A DNA stretch of 64,000 nucleotides from positions 1,178,001 through 1,242,000 of the forward strand of contig JAJFZO010000165.1 of assembly GCA_021397835.1 (NCBI GenBank), written 5' to 3'. Positions 1 to 12,398 of this stretch are shown one piece after another. Position 1 is the first letter of the stretch, and each line of letters starts with the position of its first letter. A program made the translations under genes and the position numbers. Source of the DNA: Moringa oleifera. Its lineage: Eukaryota > Streptophyta > Magnoliopsida > Brassicales > Moringaceae. Below the pieces are notes generated by a model. It ran no database searches, had not been told where the DNA came from, and saw only the letters and a list, made by a program, of their open reading frames with translations.

Positions 1-1706
1 AATAGATTTCATGTGACCAGTATTTGTTCCCAAGGCCCCACCTATCGACCTTAACTTCTCTTTCTAGCCCTTTTAAGCTTACTAACGCCTACATTCCTTT
101 GATTACTTGTTATACTCCTTATACCTACCATATTCCTTTATCTTTGCACCTCAGCCTTAACTAGATCGACCTATAATAAGTCTTTTCTTTGTTGGCTTGA
201 CTCTAGAACTGGTAGAAGGAAGAGGCAATGATCGATTTATCCCATTAAGCGTAATCCTAATAGCTAATGAAAGGACTACCTCTCTTGGACTATGAGCGAT
301 GACATCAAATCAAAGCTAAACGAGAGATGAGAAATGTAATGAAACTACTTTCTAATAGCTTGATTTATAAGTCTTGCCTAAGTCTTAGACTTGAATGAAG
401 TAGCCTAGCAATCTTATTTACTTTTGCCTTTCTTTTCTTGTTTTGTTTTGTTAGTTAGGCCTAAGAAAGTAAAGATATAATGTACCTTTACTACTACTAT
501 AGATAATAACTAGGAGACTAAAGATGAAGGTGAAATATCTATAATTTTTAACAAATATTCTACTTTTCTTATGCAAGTTGTCATGTACCAAAACCATAGA
601 ATATTTTTGGTAAAATAAAAAATAAGGATATTACTTCACTCATGCACTATCATTTAACCCTTACCACCGGTAAAGCTAGCAGCCTAATAAAAAGGGCCTA
701 CTTTTGTAGGTAACACACTAGTATATTTTCATTGACCATTAAGACTTAAGGAAGGTATGTTGAATTATAGAAATTGATGAATGTGTCCCAACCAAGCAAT
801 TAAGAAGCTCTAGCAGATGAGATTGGACTTACAAAAAAGGAAGGGAAAGATAATGAAGAGGGGTCCCTAAAAGAGAGTGAGAACTAGAACAGAGGAATTT
901 ACTTTTGATATTTGAAAAAAAAAAAGATGAATTGGTGGAGCTAAACAAGGACCTTCCTTCCACTCAAAGCTTTTCACTCCACTTGCACCATCTTCTCCTT
1001 CAAATTTAGATTGGAAAATTGCATAGATTGTGATGAAATTCTTTGATTCCCACTTGGGTCAACAGTTCAACTTATTTTCGAAGACCTTGAAATAGCTCTT
1101 CCTGACTTCCTTCTCATGAGACTTTCCCTTATCAATTAGGGAAATGGGAGAATCAAAAAGTGGAGTTAGGTCGATCTTTTTCATTTATACTATCTCTTAT
1201 CAGCGATTCCTTTTTGTTCAACTAAAGGATCAGTGGAAGATACTTCACCTCTTCATAGTGAAACGACAAAAGTGAGGTTTCTTCCCTAAGTAAAGGGTGT
1301 ACGACGGGTCGAGATAGATAAAGATCATGTCATGGTTTTGGACCATATATCCTATTGCTTGCTAGCATTATTGCCTTTGCATTAGATCACTTGGCTACCA
1401 AACCACTATAAAGGGCCTTTCTTTAGCATCAAATCAAGCCTACAAGGTGTCTATTAGGAGTGGCAGTGAAGGTTCATCTTGAACTTCTTGTCGGAATAAA
1501 CCTAAATCAGCAATGATTTCGATCTCTTAAGGTAAGGTACTTAGGTCAATGTTTACGTATACAAGGCGTACAACAACTGCGATCTTATCTTAGTAATGTC
1601 ATCCATTTTAAATGGGTTCCCTATGCCTCTTACTATTACAAAAAGAATTTTTGACCTTCATATTTTTTTTTCGATTTTATTATAGGATCTTCTAATCTAA
1701 TCTGAA
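1..1706. other. Unassigned decayed sequence
   Basis: No gene is recognised on either strand. The composition (runs such as ctttctt and aagaaag, scattered short ORFs of about 60 codons) resembles plant mitochondrial intergenic DNA that has lost C and G, but this is an impression from composition and not an alignment. No tRNA, rRNA or transposon terminus was found here. Confidence 0.4.
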
Positions 1707-1718
1707 GCTCTGATACCA
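1707..1718 (-). other. Primer binding site of an LTR retrotransposon (tRNA-Met type)
   Basis: Read on the minus strand, this is TGGTATCAGAGC, the standard primer binding site complementary to initiator tRNA-Met in plant Ty1/copia and some gypsy elements. The LTR should therefore lie at higher coordinates (about 1719-1900) and the internal region at lower coordinates. No matching second LTR, gag or pol was recognised nearby, so only a relic of the LTR/PBS junction can be supported. A 12-base motif can arise by chance, which limits certainty. Confidence 0.5.
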
Positions 1719-3799
1719 CCTTAATAGATTGATTGAGAAAAGTTCAAATCTTCCAAAAGGAGCCAGATAGAATAAGAGAGAAACCTTGCCCAGATTTAAA
1801 ACAAAAAAAAAAAGATAGTGATTATTAAGCAAGGCTACTAAGCGCTCTGCCTTCTTATAGAGCTTGGCATTGGCCATCATCCATTCTACTTCAGATCATT
1901 TTCTACTAAACCTTCCTATGGAACAAAATTTCAAGTCTACTAAGTTTCTTGATATGAGGATGTGGAAATCTGAATGTGTAGCCCTTTTTGTCTAATCCTT
2001 GAATGTTGCAGGGAATGAATGTTAAGTAGAGGGAAAGGAGTAAGGAATAAGATACGATCCTAATGCTTGGGCAAAGGATTTGGTAGTTCCTAGCTTTGAG
2101 GGGAAGATTTAAGAGGATGGAGATTTGAGAATCCTAAGTCGAGCTTGCAGATGGAAATAAAATAAGCGAGGCTAAAATAAGAGTCAAAGAAAAAGGATGC
2201 ATGCAACTAAAGATAAGTATAAAGGAAGGTAGGTTAGCAAGGATTCCATTAAAAAGAAGGTTTACCAGAGATAATCTTTTTTTGATTGATTGGAGCTTGA
2301 AGAGCATAAGGGAAGGAAGGGAAACAAGAGAAGGATGGTTTGAAAGGATTGCCATTGCTAGCATGGGAAAAGATCTGATGAAGGGAAATTTTTCATTGAA
2401 GAATCTGATTGAATATTAAAAAAATCCTTGCTTTCCTCTTCTACCCTATCACTCCATCGAAGAGATGAAGGAAGAGAAAATCAATACAAGAGCTTCAAAA
2501 CTGAAGTTAAAGCTAAACTTGATGTTGAAGCCATAGCCTAAGCAAAAAATAGTTGTTTAGTATTAATAAACCTTGAACTCTAGAAGTCAAAATCAATCTT
2601 AACTATTGGCCCTTGACCTAATAGTAGTTTTTTTTTTCTTTTAGCCCCAGCTACCCAAAGGGTGTAGTTTTTGTTCATGAATTCCTTAGCAAAGTGAAAT
2701 CCGTTTATTGTACAACGTACTCCTAAAAGTCTTATAAGGACCATTCACCCTATTATTGATTATCTTTTCTTTCTTAGCTTAAGCAGCTCTCAGCCCTTAC
2801 AACCTTGAAATGCAGAATGGGAATCATACGTGTTGAGCTAGACTTTGTGGAAGCTATAGGACTTAAAAATCACTACACGTCCTAAAAGTGCAAAAAAATG
2901 ATGATGATCTCAAAATGGTAATTAATGGCCTCAAATTAGCAGTTTAATCAATGGTTCCTAGATGTGAATTTGCATATGTTGAGTTAGATAAACAAAGTAA
3001 TACATTAGGGAAAGGAAGCCGATGTATTGACTAAAGGAGGATGCTAATCCTTTTGCTTTTGGATTAGCCTTCCTTGTTGTCAATCTAGTTGCCTTGTCTT
3101 ATTTAGCCTTTTGGACTAGCCTTTTAAAGCTTTCTGACTTCCTCTTTAAAGGGGAACACCAGCTAAGGCACTAATAGCAATAACTAATACTCTTCTTTCC
3201 CTATCTTAACATCTGCCTTTAGACTTGCCTTACCTTCCTACCTGTGGAAGAGGAAGCACTATAAGAAGAAAGAACATGAACAAAGCATTTCTTATTTTGG
3301 GACTGAAGAATATAAATTCATTATATAAAGATTCTATGCCATCTTCAATGTCACTCCATCCTCACTCTAATATAAGTGCTAGGAATGAGTAGAAAGAAAT
3401 AAGAAGGAAGTAGGAAGCAAGAAGTATAATGAATAGTTGAATGGCTATCCAGCCATTTAATCAGCTATAAAGGCAGATTTCAGTAAGTGGGCAAGCCAAC
3501 GATGATTAGTACTAACTTAGGTAGGGCGATTATCATTCATCCCTCATGTTGTCTCTATGAAGTGATTAATCCTTAAAATCAAAAATTGTGTTCCAATTTG
3601 AGGAAATTTTCATCCTCTGATGATCTATTTTGTCTTACCATATAGTTAGAAAGGTATTCCATTTTATGGATTACTTTAAGTAGTTCTTCCACCCCCTCCT
3701 TTTCCATCTATCCCTTCATTCCCTAGTGATTTCGTACAGTTAAAAAATCATGGTTCATCATTTGAAGGGAAGGAATAAAAGTAAGCATTTCCCATTGAG
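1719..3799. other. Unassigned sequence
   Basis: No product is recognised. The first 200 bases may be the end of the minus-strand LTR implied by the primer binding site at 1707-1718. The rest holds short overlapping ORFs (for example 2134-2364 minus and 2201-2419 plus) that look like chance opens in purine-rich DNA. Confidence 0.35.
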
Positions 3800-6775
3800 T
3801 CAATAATCAATGAAGAAGTGAAGGTGTTGTTGCAGTCTGATTCTTTAAGGAAGTTTGGTACTCGGAATGGTTGGCCAATGTCATCAAGGCCAAAAAGGCC
3901 AATGGAAAATGGAGGATGTGCATAGATTTTATAGATTTCAACAAAGCATGTCTAAAGGACAATTACCCATTATCGAGGGTCGATCAGCTGGTGGATAACA
4001 CCTCAGGCCATGAAATGTTGAGCTTCATGGATGCTACTCCGGATACAATTAGATCACGATGAAATCTGAAGATGAAAAGAGAACTTCTTTTGTTATTGAC
4101 GTGAGTACCTATTGTTATAGGGTAATGCCATTTGGTTTGAAAAAAGTAGAAGTACATACCAACATCTTATCAATTGATTTTTTAACCAATAGTTAAGGAG
4201 AAATGTCGAGGCATACATGGATGATCTCATTATCAAGAGTAAGAAGAAGTTTGACCATACAAAAGACCTAAAGGAAACCTTTGCACTACTATGAAAGTAT
4301 GACATGAAGCTAAACCTTGGTAAGTGTGCTTTCAAAGTGTCCTCATGAAAGTGTCTAGGGTTCATGGTGACTAAAAAGGGAATTGAGGTTAATCTAGGAA
4401 AGATCAAAGTAATCATTGACATGGAAGCACCAAGGAATATCATAAAAGTCCAACGGTTGGCGGAAAGGCTAATGGCCTTGAACAGTTTTATCTCCAAATT
4501 AGTTAAGTGATGTCTCCCCTTTTTCAGAGTTCTTAAGGAGATTAAAGCCTTTCGGTGGATGCCTATGTGTTAGGAAACATTTAATTAACTTAAAGTCTAT
4601 CTCTAAAACCCGTCGTTGTTGACCAAGCAAGCCATAGAAAGAGTTACATATGTATTTATCCATCATTGAAAAGGCAATCAGAGCTATTTTGTTAAGGATA
4701 GAAGAAAGAGTCCAAAAGCTGGTGTATTATGTCAATGAGGCGTTGTAAGGACAAAAGATGAGGTACCCTAAGCTAGAAAAAGTAGCCTTCACCACGGTCA
4801 TTGCAGCTAGGAAGTTATGATCATAGTTTTAAGCACACCCTATCATCATTAACACAAATTAACAACTTCATCAAATTCTCAGTAAGTCAGAGACCTCAAG
4901 AAGAATGGCGAAGCAGTTAATTGAGCTGGGGGAGTTTGATATACACTACCAACTGAGGACAGCCATCAAAGCCCAAATATTGGTGGATTTCATAATGGAA
5001 TGCACTTTTTCTAATCCATTACTTGAGCCTAGGAACTTAGAGATGGAGGACCTTGAGGAAGAAACAAGTACCTTCGATAAAGGAAAAGGAAAAATCAAGA
5101 AAGTGATGAGGAATATGAATGGGAACTATAGGTTAATGGAGCTGCGAGTAGAACGGGAAATGGAGTCGGCATCTTTATAAAAGGTCTTAAAGGAGTGGAG
5201 TATCGTTATGCTATCAAGTTGGACTTTCCAACATCCAACAGTGAAGCTGAATATGAAGCCTTTCTTTTTAGACTATGATTGGTCAAAGAAATCTAGGTCC
5301 ATAAGATTAATATAAAAAGTAACTCCCAATTAATAGTGAAACAGATACTAGGGAGTATGAGGCCAAGGAGAAAAGAATGGCAAAGTGTCTAGGGTAGGTC
5401 AAGGATATTAGGAAGTTTTCATAATTGGCGAACCAAAAAAAAAAATCTAAAAGGAAGGTAACGCATAAGCAGACACATTATCCAAACTAACAGCTTTAAA
5501 CACTGGGCACGTCAAAGGCGCCATGATGGAAGTATTAAAATGCCCAAGCATAAACAAAGGACAAGTTTTGCCCGTATCTACCCCAAAAAATTAAACCACT
5601 CCATATTATTGATTCTTAAAAGAAATTAAGCTCCTATAAAATAAAACTAAAGTGATAGGATTAAAGGCCAACGCTGTAAATTTTATGATCCTCGAGATAA
5701 GGTTTACAAGTGATCTTTAATACTACCAGTCCTCCAATGTCTGGCTTTGGACAAGCAAGAGTATGTGTTTGCTGAAGTTCATGAAGGCATTTGTGGAATG
5801 TACATTAGGGCCAGATCCTTGGCATACAAGATATTAAGGCAAGGACATTATTATCCAACGTTAAAAGCAAATGTTGGAAAATATGTTAAGAAATGAGATA
5901 AGTGCTAAGGACATGCCCTTTTGGAAATGTGCCCATGATGTTATTCAACCCAGCAACCGTCCCATGGCTTTTCGCTCATTGGGGGATGGATCTGTTAGGA
6001 CTATTTCCCATGGCTATGGGTAAAAGTAGAGGCTATCCCAATGATAATGGTCCACAAAATATAGGACTTCACTTTGAAATCAATCATTTATAGATTTGGA
6101 ATTCCAAGGGCCATTGTCATTGATATCGAAACTCAATTCGAAGGCACCAAATTCAAAAAATGATTGCAAGGAATTACAAATAAGGCTACAATTAATGCCT
6201 TTAGAACCCCGCAAGCCTACGGCTTAGTGGAGGTCACCAATAGAACTATACTTTAGGCCTGAAGATGAGGTTAGATAATGCAAAAAGAGTATGGAGGAAG
6301 AGTTATACAGTATCTTTTGGGCATATCGAACAACAAGCCAGACCACCATAAGGGAGACGCTAGTTTCATTGGCTTTTAGAATCGAGGCAATGGTGCTGTA
6401 AAGATAGGCATGACCTCGCATTGAGTGCAAGCATACAATGAAAAAGTAAATGAAAATGATTTATAGGCTATCTTAGACTTACTCAAAGAACATAAAGAAT
6501 AGGCAAAGATAAGAGCCATAGCCTATCGACAAAGATAGCTCATTATCATAATTAGAGGGTCAAAGAAAGGGCATTCTTGAAGGGCAGCTTGGTCATGTGA
6601 AGAACTAGTGTGTTGAGTTGCAGGAAGTTGCACGAAAGCTCACTCTCAATTGGGAAGGCCTATATAAGGTGAGAAAAGTGATAGGGATAAGCATTTACAA
6701 GTTAGCTACCTTAGATGGCAAGGAGACGCCGAGGACTTAGAGTGCAAAAAACTTGAGAATGTATTACCAATGAAA
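3800..6775 (+). pseudogene. Gypsy pol pseudogene (RT-RNaseH-aRNaseH-integrase)
   Basis: Conserved pol blocks appear in order across shifting frames. RT block at 3871-4040 (KANGKWRMCIDF, followed by NKAC, YPLSR and GHEMLSFMDA). RT block at 4075-4140 (TSFVIDVSTYCYRVMPFGLK). YMDD catalytic motif at 4214-4225, followed by KCAFKV and LGF-type blocks. The RNase H end is at 4905-5000 (LGEFDIHYQLRTAIKAQILV). An archaeal-type RNase H-like segment lies at 5170-5280 (AIKLDFPTSNSEAEYEAF). The integrase zinc finger is around 5775-5900 (HEGICGMY, then HYYPTL). The integrase core runs from about 5960 to 6300 (WGMDLLG, FGIPRAIVIDIETQFEGTKF, GLVEVTNRT), and the integrase C-terminus is near 6640-6775. Internal stops and frame changes are numerous, so no functional polyprotein remains. 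Confidence 0.88.
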
Positions 6776-6889
6776 TTTGTGATCCCACTATGGAATCAAT
6801 GAGCAAAAAAATATTTTTCCTAACTTTTCATCTAACTCTTCATAGCGGTAATAACAAAAAAGAGGACATGGGAATTCGATAGACCTAGG

Positions 6890-7230
6890 TTCCAAAAAAC
6901 CCAAGCCATGAGCCGTAAGGTATTTGGGTTGTAAGGTAACTAGTGTGCAAAAAGAACTAGTCCATAAAAGAGGCTAGTCCACAAAAGAACTAATCCATAG
7001 GTCACAAAATACCAAGGCCATGAGCCATAAGGTATCTTGGCCATAAGATAACTAGCCTATGAAAAGGACTAGTCGGTAAAGGGGGTTAGTCAACAAAAGG
7101 GCTAGTCCGCAAAAAGCGCTATTTCACAAAAGAAACTAGCTATAGAATGGCTAGTTCACAAAAAGATGTCCACAAAAGACTAGGCCAAAAACCACTAACA
7201 CATAAAATAGACTAGCCCACCAACAAACCA
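6890..7230. repeat. Short degenerate tandem repeats around ctagtccacaaaag
   Basis: The phrase (g)actagtccacaaaag and close variants recurs about a dozen times at intervals of roughly 17-30 bases, for example near 6945, 6960, 6980, 7060, 7080, 7100, 7150 and 7200. A longer phrase, ccatgagccataaggtat, is present twice, near 6903 and 7020. Tandem repeats between integrase and the 3' LTR are a known feature of Tat-lineage gypsy elements. Confidence 0.7.
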
Positions 7231-7429
7231 GTTTGCTAAACATTCGTCAAATGACCAAGTGGTTGTTGAGGATAAATCCATGATAAAAATCCTAAAACTA
7301 AACTTAGTGCCCAAGACATGGATGAGAGTCAAGGCTTGAGGTGAAAGAAAATATCCATTCCATTGAACAAAGCAAAGGAAAGTACATTTAAAAACAAATA
7401 AAGGGGCCTAGTCTAGGTGAACTGCATCT

Positions 7430-9250
7430 GCATCATCCCTAGGCAACTCTGTAGCAGAAAAAGTAACAGAAGGAGGAATGACCGCATAATCCATCCAGTC
7501 CACGCAACTGAGGTCCTAATTTTAGATGAGCTTCAACTAATTGATGTTTCTTGTCCTGAAGAGCAATTACATAAGCATTAGAGGAAAATTTTATTTTTTG
7601 CTTTAAACACTCATCCGATGCCTTATAGGACTCCACCGCCTCATCTTGAGCAGTAAAAATGCATGCCTTTGTATTGATTCAAAGAGTTACCAATTGGTCA
7701 TCCACCTCAAATAATTGTTAACGAGTCACCTTCAACTCTTGAACCTTGGCCTTTAATGCATTGTCCAAAGCAACAATGCAGTAGAAAACTTTGTCTTTCT
7801 TCACTTTGACTTACATAAGCTCCTTCGATACAATGATCATCTCGTTTAGGGAAGTTAGGGAGCATGCCTCTGTATCCTTTGCTTTCTAAGCTTTACGCGA
7901 AGGAGACACTTGATGGCAATGGAAAAATCAAAAGCCCCTTACCAAGGAGGAGAGAAGCAAGATAAAAAAGAAAAGAAAAGAAAGAATCAGAAGAAGAGAA
8001 AAAAGGAAGAGCAATGAAAGATTTAGCCAACCGATATGGACCATGGCATTGATCATAACCTCATTTAAGGTTTCATTATTAAACCGACTCAAGTCAATAA
8101 GAAGACTAAGGTTTGTGGCAAGGTCAAAGGCAACTTAAATGTCTCATATAGGATAAACTTTGGCGTTACCGACGATAGGGCTTAGGCTGCTATAGCAAGC
8201 ATCGGAGCGATGCGTGCTGTTTGTGAGGAGATCGCTGTAATAGCAAAAGATGAAGGCGGGATTGTAGTGGCAGTTGGCATGATGGTCGAGATTGTGATCA
8301 AAGAGGAAGACCATGTCGTAGATAAGACCGACATACCCCATCTAATAAAATGCCTTTACTGGCACCTTGGTCCCTCCCTCTTCGTCACTATAAGCTCTGC
8401 TTTACGTTTCGCATACTCACGAATAGCGATAGCTTCAATGAAAGGAAGTGACATGTTGGCGAAAGCTATAGAGTCATTCGAGTTAGTGATATTAGAAAAG
8501 GTCATATAGCTGGATGCACCTATAAAAAAATGATCAGAAAAAAAGTTAAAAAAATATAAAAATAAGGAGAGAAATGAACCAACAAATGAAAGATATTGAC
8601 CCTCAGCCTCATGCCCATCAAAAGAAGTAGAAAAGGACAATTTCAAAAAATAGTTAGGCTGAGTTAGTGGAAAAACCAAGTGATAAACACTATCTAATAC
8701 CGCAGAATCATAAACCTTAATCAAACCAATGGCGAGCTTATCACAAAGAGCATCAAAGATCTCTTAGCTTCTTGGATCTGTCAAATATAGGGCTTTTATC
8801 TCTAATGAGAGGATTAACTCCCTATGTGGACACACCTTTCGAGAGCCTCTCCCATGAGATAAAAAAGAATTTTTGGTTCTAATGATTTATATCATGCTCA
8901 AGAGGACCTAGAAGCAATCGATCCAATTGGGCAAGAAAAAAATACCACCTGAAAGATAATCCTCTAAAGAGAAAGAAGTTAGTAAAAACATCTACAGGAT
9001 AGCAGTTAAAACCTACTAAAGTGATTGCCCCTAAAAAGTTAGCAATGGGATAAAGGTGCTTAAAAAATGGCTGAACTCGTGAAGGGACCTAATGCCTTTC
9101 AAGTGGGAATGAGTGATAGTAGAATGAAGAGTATCAATAATAAAGGAGTCAGCCATGACAAGTTAAAAGGAACGAGCAATAAAAGCTTACTAGAGAAAGC
9201 CAAAGAGGAAGCTAAAAAGAAGAAATTAGGAGAATTGTGATGGAAAAAAA
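7430..9250 (-). pseudogene. Antisense ORF region of the Tat-type gypsy element
   Basis: Between integrase and the presumed 3' LTR the longest open stretches lie on the minus strand: 8356-8724 (122 codons), 8144-8341 (65 codons) and 7439-7636 (65 codons). They could be pieces of one broken reading frame running from about 9150 down to 7430. The segment ending in AKRKAELIVTKREGPRCQ at 8356 is basic. The 7439-7636 piece is charged (SYKASDECLKQKIKF) and coiled-coil-like. Retand/TatIV elements are known to carry an extra ORF in antisense orientation at this position, some encoding a plant-mobile-domain-like protein. Assignment rests on position and orientation; I do not recognise the domain with certainty. 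The weak plus-strand ORF 8210-8509 overlaps it and is probably a shadow. Confidence 0.5.
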
Positions 9251-9559
9251 TCTTGAGAAGTTGTGAAGTAATGTAATTGTAAGTGCTATTTATAGTTAAA
9301 GGCCCCTATCAAGAATATAGCATGTGAATGAACCCTAACCATGGAAAGATGAAAAGAAAGTCATAAGAATTTAAGTGCCCTATACCATAGAGTTTGAAAG
9401 AACAAGTGTAGGATGCTAAGAAAACTTAAATTCCTAACAAAAAGCCCATTAATCAATGGTTATTTCATGCAACATACGAGGCAATAATGATGATTGTTTT
9501 AAGAATAAGTAAAAGGGGAGATAAGGCGCACATTGCAGATAGCTCAGGTCCATATGGCA

Positions 9560-9860
9560 GACCATTTTGTAGTCCATAATACAGACCTCACCCATGAAGT
9601 TTGCATACGGATGCTTTGATGTCTGTAACATGGACAGTCATGAAGTCCATATTATGGATAACATAAGTTTGCATTGTTTGCAGTGCAGACAGCATTAAAG
9701 TTTGCATTACGAATTTTGAGGTGTGTTCACAAGCAGACATCGTCAAAAGGTCTGCATGTGCGGATAACATTGGAGTTCGCAGTACGGACTCCAAAGTGTG
9801 TCCCCATGAGAACCTTAGACTTCTCAAGGTCTACATTACGGACAAGGGTAGAGTTTAATA
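9560..9860. repeat. Degenerate repeats of 'agtccgcattacggac' type
   Basis: The strings tccatattatggat, agtttgcattacg, ggtctgcatgtgcggat, gagttcgcagtacggact and ggtctacattacggac recur every 25-45 bases. The two ORFs here (9588-9827 minus, 9674-9946 plus) are products of this repetition and are not believable genes. The block sits where Tat-type gypsy elements carry repeats just upstream of the 3' LTR. Confidence 0.65.
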
Positions 9861-9949
9861 GCCTAAAGAGACAAAAAGCGAGGAAACAACTCACAAGAAT
9901 TCAGCATTTCACCTATCAACGTGAGGACAAGTCATATTCACAATGAAAT

Positions 9950-10200
9950 GATAGGAAAACCCTTCAAACAAGTATATTATTACTCTGATAGGTATATTAT
10001 GAAAAAGCTAACCATTTTTCACCAACTTAAACCTTATTTTTAGCAAGAACTAACTTGATCATTGAAGGGTATCTCAGTTGCCCAGCAATACCCCTTTGAT
10101 TGTGCCTCTATTTTGTAGATTCCTTACCAAAACATCTATATTTCGCACCTCCAAAGAGATTTCATTCTTATGTATTAACATCAAGCTGTAAGAAATTTTT
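9950..10200 (+). repeat. Possible 3' LTR remnant of the gypsy element
   Basis: Downstream of the second repeat block the sequence reads like the end of a plant gypsy LTR (tctcagttgcccagcaatacc, then tgtgcctctattttgtagat). There is no second copy upstream of pol to pair it with, so the borders and even the identity are uncertain. Confidence 0.35.
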
Positions 10201-12398
10201 TAGGTAACATTAGAATAAATAAAAGAAAGGGATCCCTAGTTGGAAAAATGACTACCACCTAGCTGTAAGCCTTTCCCACCCAAATCCATTAACGAGAGGG
10301 AATCCTTAACTAGAAAAGGTAGCTCAATTTGTTGCTTTGCAATTCTTTAAAGAGGGTATTATCCTTGCTAATAAACCAACTCAGGCTAAACGGACCGATG
10401 CAGTTGCTCTTCCTGGCAAAGATCAGTAAACTTTAAAGGTCATCTTTAATATTCCTTCTCTAGTTATTAAAGTTATTCCATAGGCGAGGAGACACCAGTG
10501 AGTGATGATCACAGTAGCCTTCCTTGCCTGACTTCTTGACCTAAAAGCAAGATCAAATTCCTTTCAAAGTCAAAATGGGCTGCAAAAGATGTAACAATAA
10601 GACCTTTTTTCTCGACTTATGATAGAAAATTTAGGTTAAAGACTTAAGAATGCGATGCAGATCTAGCAAGCCTAGTAGCAACAATCACCATGTAAAGCTC
10701 ACGAGCTTGTGATGGGCCAAGCCCAAGGCGTCCCCTACCACTTATGTGCACTAGACAATGTATATTTCTAGGGTTTATTTTCAAACTTGGTACCACTCTG
10801 TCTTGTCTTTTTCTTGAGTTTCCACTACTATTTCCCATCGAAGTCCTTGTTAGACAAGTGTTATTCGGGTAGATTTAACTTTCAGCTAGGCTTTGCTGTC
10901 TTAAAGTGAAGGTCTACATGGAACTAGTAAGAATTAACAAGTAAAACTCTACTAAGCCTACTTTATAAAGGCAATCCCCGGATGATTTCCTATCTTTTGA
11001 AAAACATCCTAAGCGAGGTGGACTTTATCCATACCGTGTTGGCAAGTATGATGAGCTTTCTTAAGAATACTAATTCTTTTAGACCAAAGTCTGTGATATG
11101 GCTTTTTGTGATGCCGAAATAACTAACTACTTCTCCCAATACACATAGGGGTTACTTGATATGCGAAACTTTCTTTTTTAGTATACCATTCTTAGCTAGC
11201 CATGTTGCATCTTTTCCAAGACCCAGACCTTTTATCATGACTTTCACCTATTATGTACCTTGCTTCCACTACTATATAAATAACATTCCTTTCTACATGA
11301 ATAAGTGTTATAGTTTGAGTAGCAAAAGGAGTGCCCCTCTTATCTTTTTCTTTTTTGCCTTTGAATTCACAAGTACCAGCCTAGGGCCAAGAAAGCCTCA
11401 ACAAGAGTAGTCCGAACAAGCAACGAAATGAGTGACTCGCCTTTACTCTAATAAGGGCGTTTGTTAGTGCTTTATTAATAACATAAAAAAGGGCAAGCCA
11501 AAACCTACTCTTAACAAGTTATTGAGTTTGGCTTTCGAGGCTACCTACTTTAAGGCTTATAAAATATATAAAGAAGAGCCCTCTGAGGGCCTTTTAGTTT
11601 AAGGGCTACTCGTCGTTTTGAATAAAAGGAAGTAGGATAGCAAGGGTGATTTCGATAAACTGGTGCATGATCAGAGGCTCCCATCTCCTCCCGACCCTCT
11701 CAAAAAGTAAGAAAGTGAAATTACTCAAAGGTAGTCAAAAGAAAGCAGAGTGAAGTTTGGTCAAACTCACATAAGTAAAAGGGAGAGACACATTCATGAA
11801 AAGTGAGAACCCGTGCCTTGGGAGGCTAATGAACTATGAATAGATCTTACTTTTGAGTAAGAGTAAGAACATATATTAGTCAGTATCGTGGGTCTACTTG
11901 TTACAGAAAGTGAATGTTCCCATGTTAAAACATTCATATAGATCTTTAGGCAGGCATCGAAAAGAGGACAAACAGAGTTTATTTGCCTTACAATATTTCA
12001 GAATGTGTCATTGGCTTATCTATTCATCTTTTTCTTTTAAAAAAAAAGAAAGGAGTTTTGTATCTCTTCAAGGTCAATGGAATAAATAAGCATGGGAAAG
12101 AAGGGGAGGGGGTGACAAGCCCTCTTCCGTTGCTATTCTCGAACCACCCATCCCTTCCTTTCCTTTTGGTCAACCTAGTAAGGTTCAATCAAATCAAATC
12201 TCTTAATTGAAGTGACATGATAGGAAGAAAAGACTACTGGCGAAAGATCTCTATTCATTACACTTACTTGTATAGTAAAGGGAAAATGGAAGTGCACACC
12301 AACCAAAGGAAGGAGCTTTGGAAGCTTACCTTTAGAGAAACAGGCAGGCCAAAACTTACTCCTAATGAGTTGTAGGGGTTTGATTCCCATTATATGTG
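10201..12398. other. Unassigned sequence upstream of rps4
   Basis: No gene is recognised. Purine/pyrimidine-rich, mitochondrial-spacer-like composition. The short ORFs (10644-10838 minus, 11156-11410 plus, 11898-12210 plus in two frames, 12175-12390 minus) show no conserved block I know. If the neighbouring rps4 is a mitochondrial relic, the last few hundred bases are probably its decayed 5' flank. Confidence 0.4.

Larger units (their letters stand above)
3800..10200 (+). mobile_element. Degenerate Ty3/gypsy (Tat-type) LTR retrotransposon, 5'-truncated
   Basis: A roughly 6.4-kb relic. In order it shows reverse transcriptase, RNase H, a second archaeal-type RNase H-like segment, and integrase with zinc finger and core (all plus strand). 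These are followed by short direct repeats (6890-7230), a minus-strand ORF region (7430-9250), a second repeat block (9560-9860) and a possible 3' LTR. The second RNase H plus an antisense ORF between pol and the 3' LTR is the arrangement known for the Tat lineage (Ogre/Retand/TatIV). Gag, protease and the 5' LTR are not visible: homology starts abruptly just upstream of RT. Both ends are approximate. It is not autonomous, since many stops and frameshifts are present. It may have entered this DNA before or after organelle-to-nucleus transfer. Confidence 0.75.

Noticed and set aside
4093..4497. 134-codon minus-strand ORF
   Set aside because: It lies antisense to the gypsy reverse transcriptase; the plus strand carries the conserved RT motifs, so this is a shadow frame.
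9588..9946. 79- and 90-codon ORFs on both strands
   Set aside because: Both are by-products of the tandem repeats at 9560-9860.
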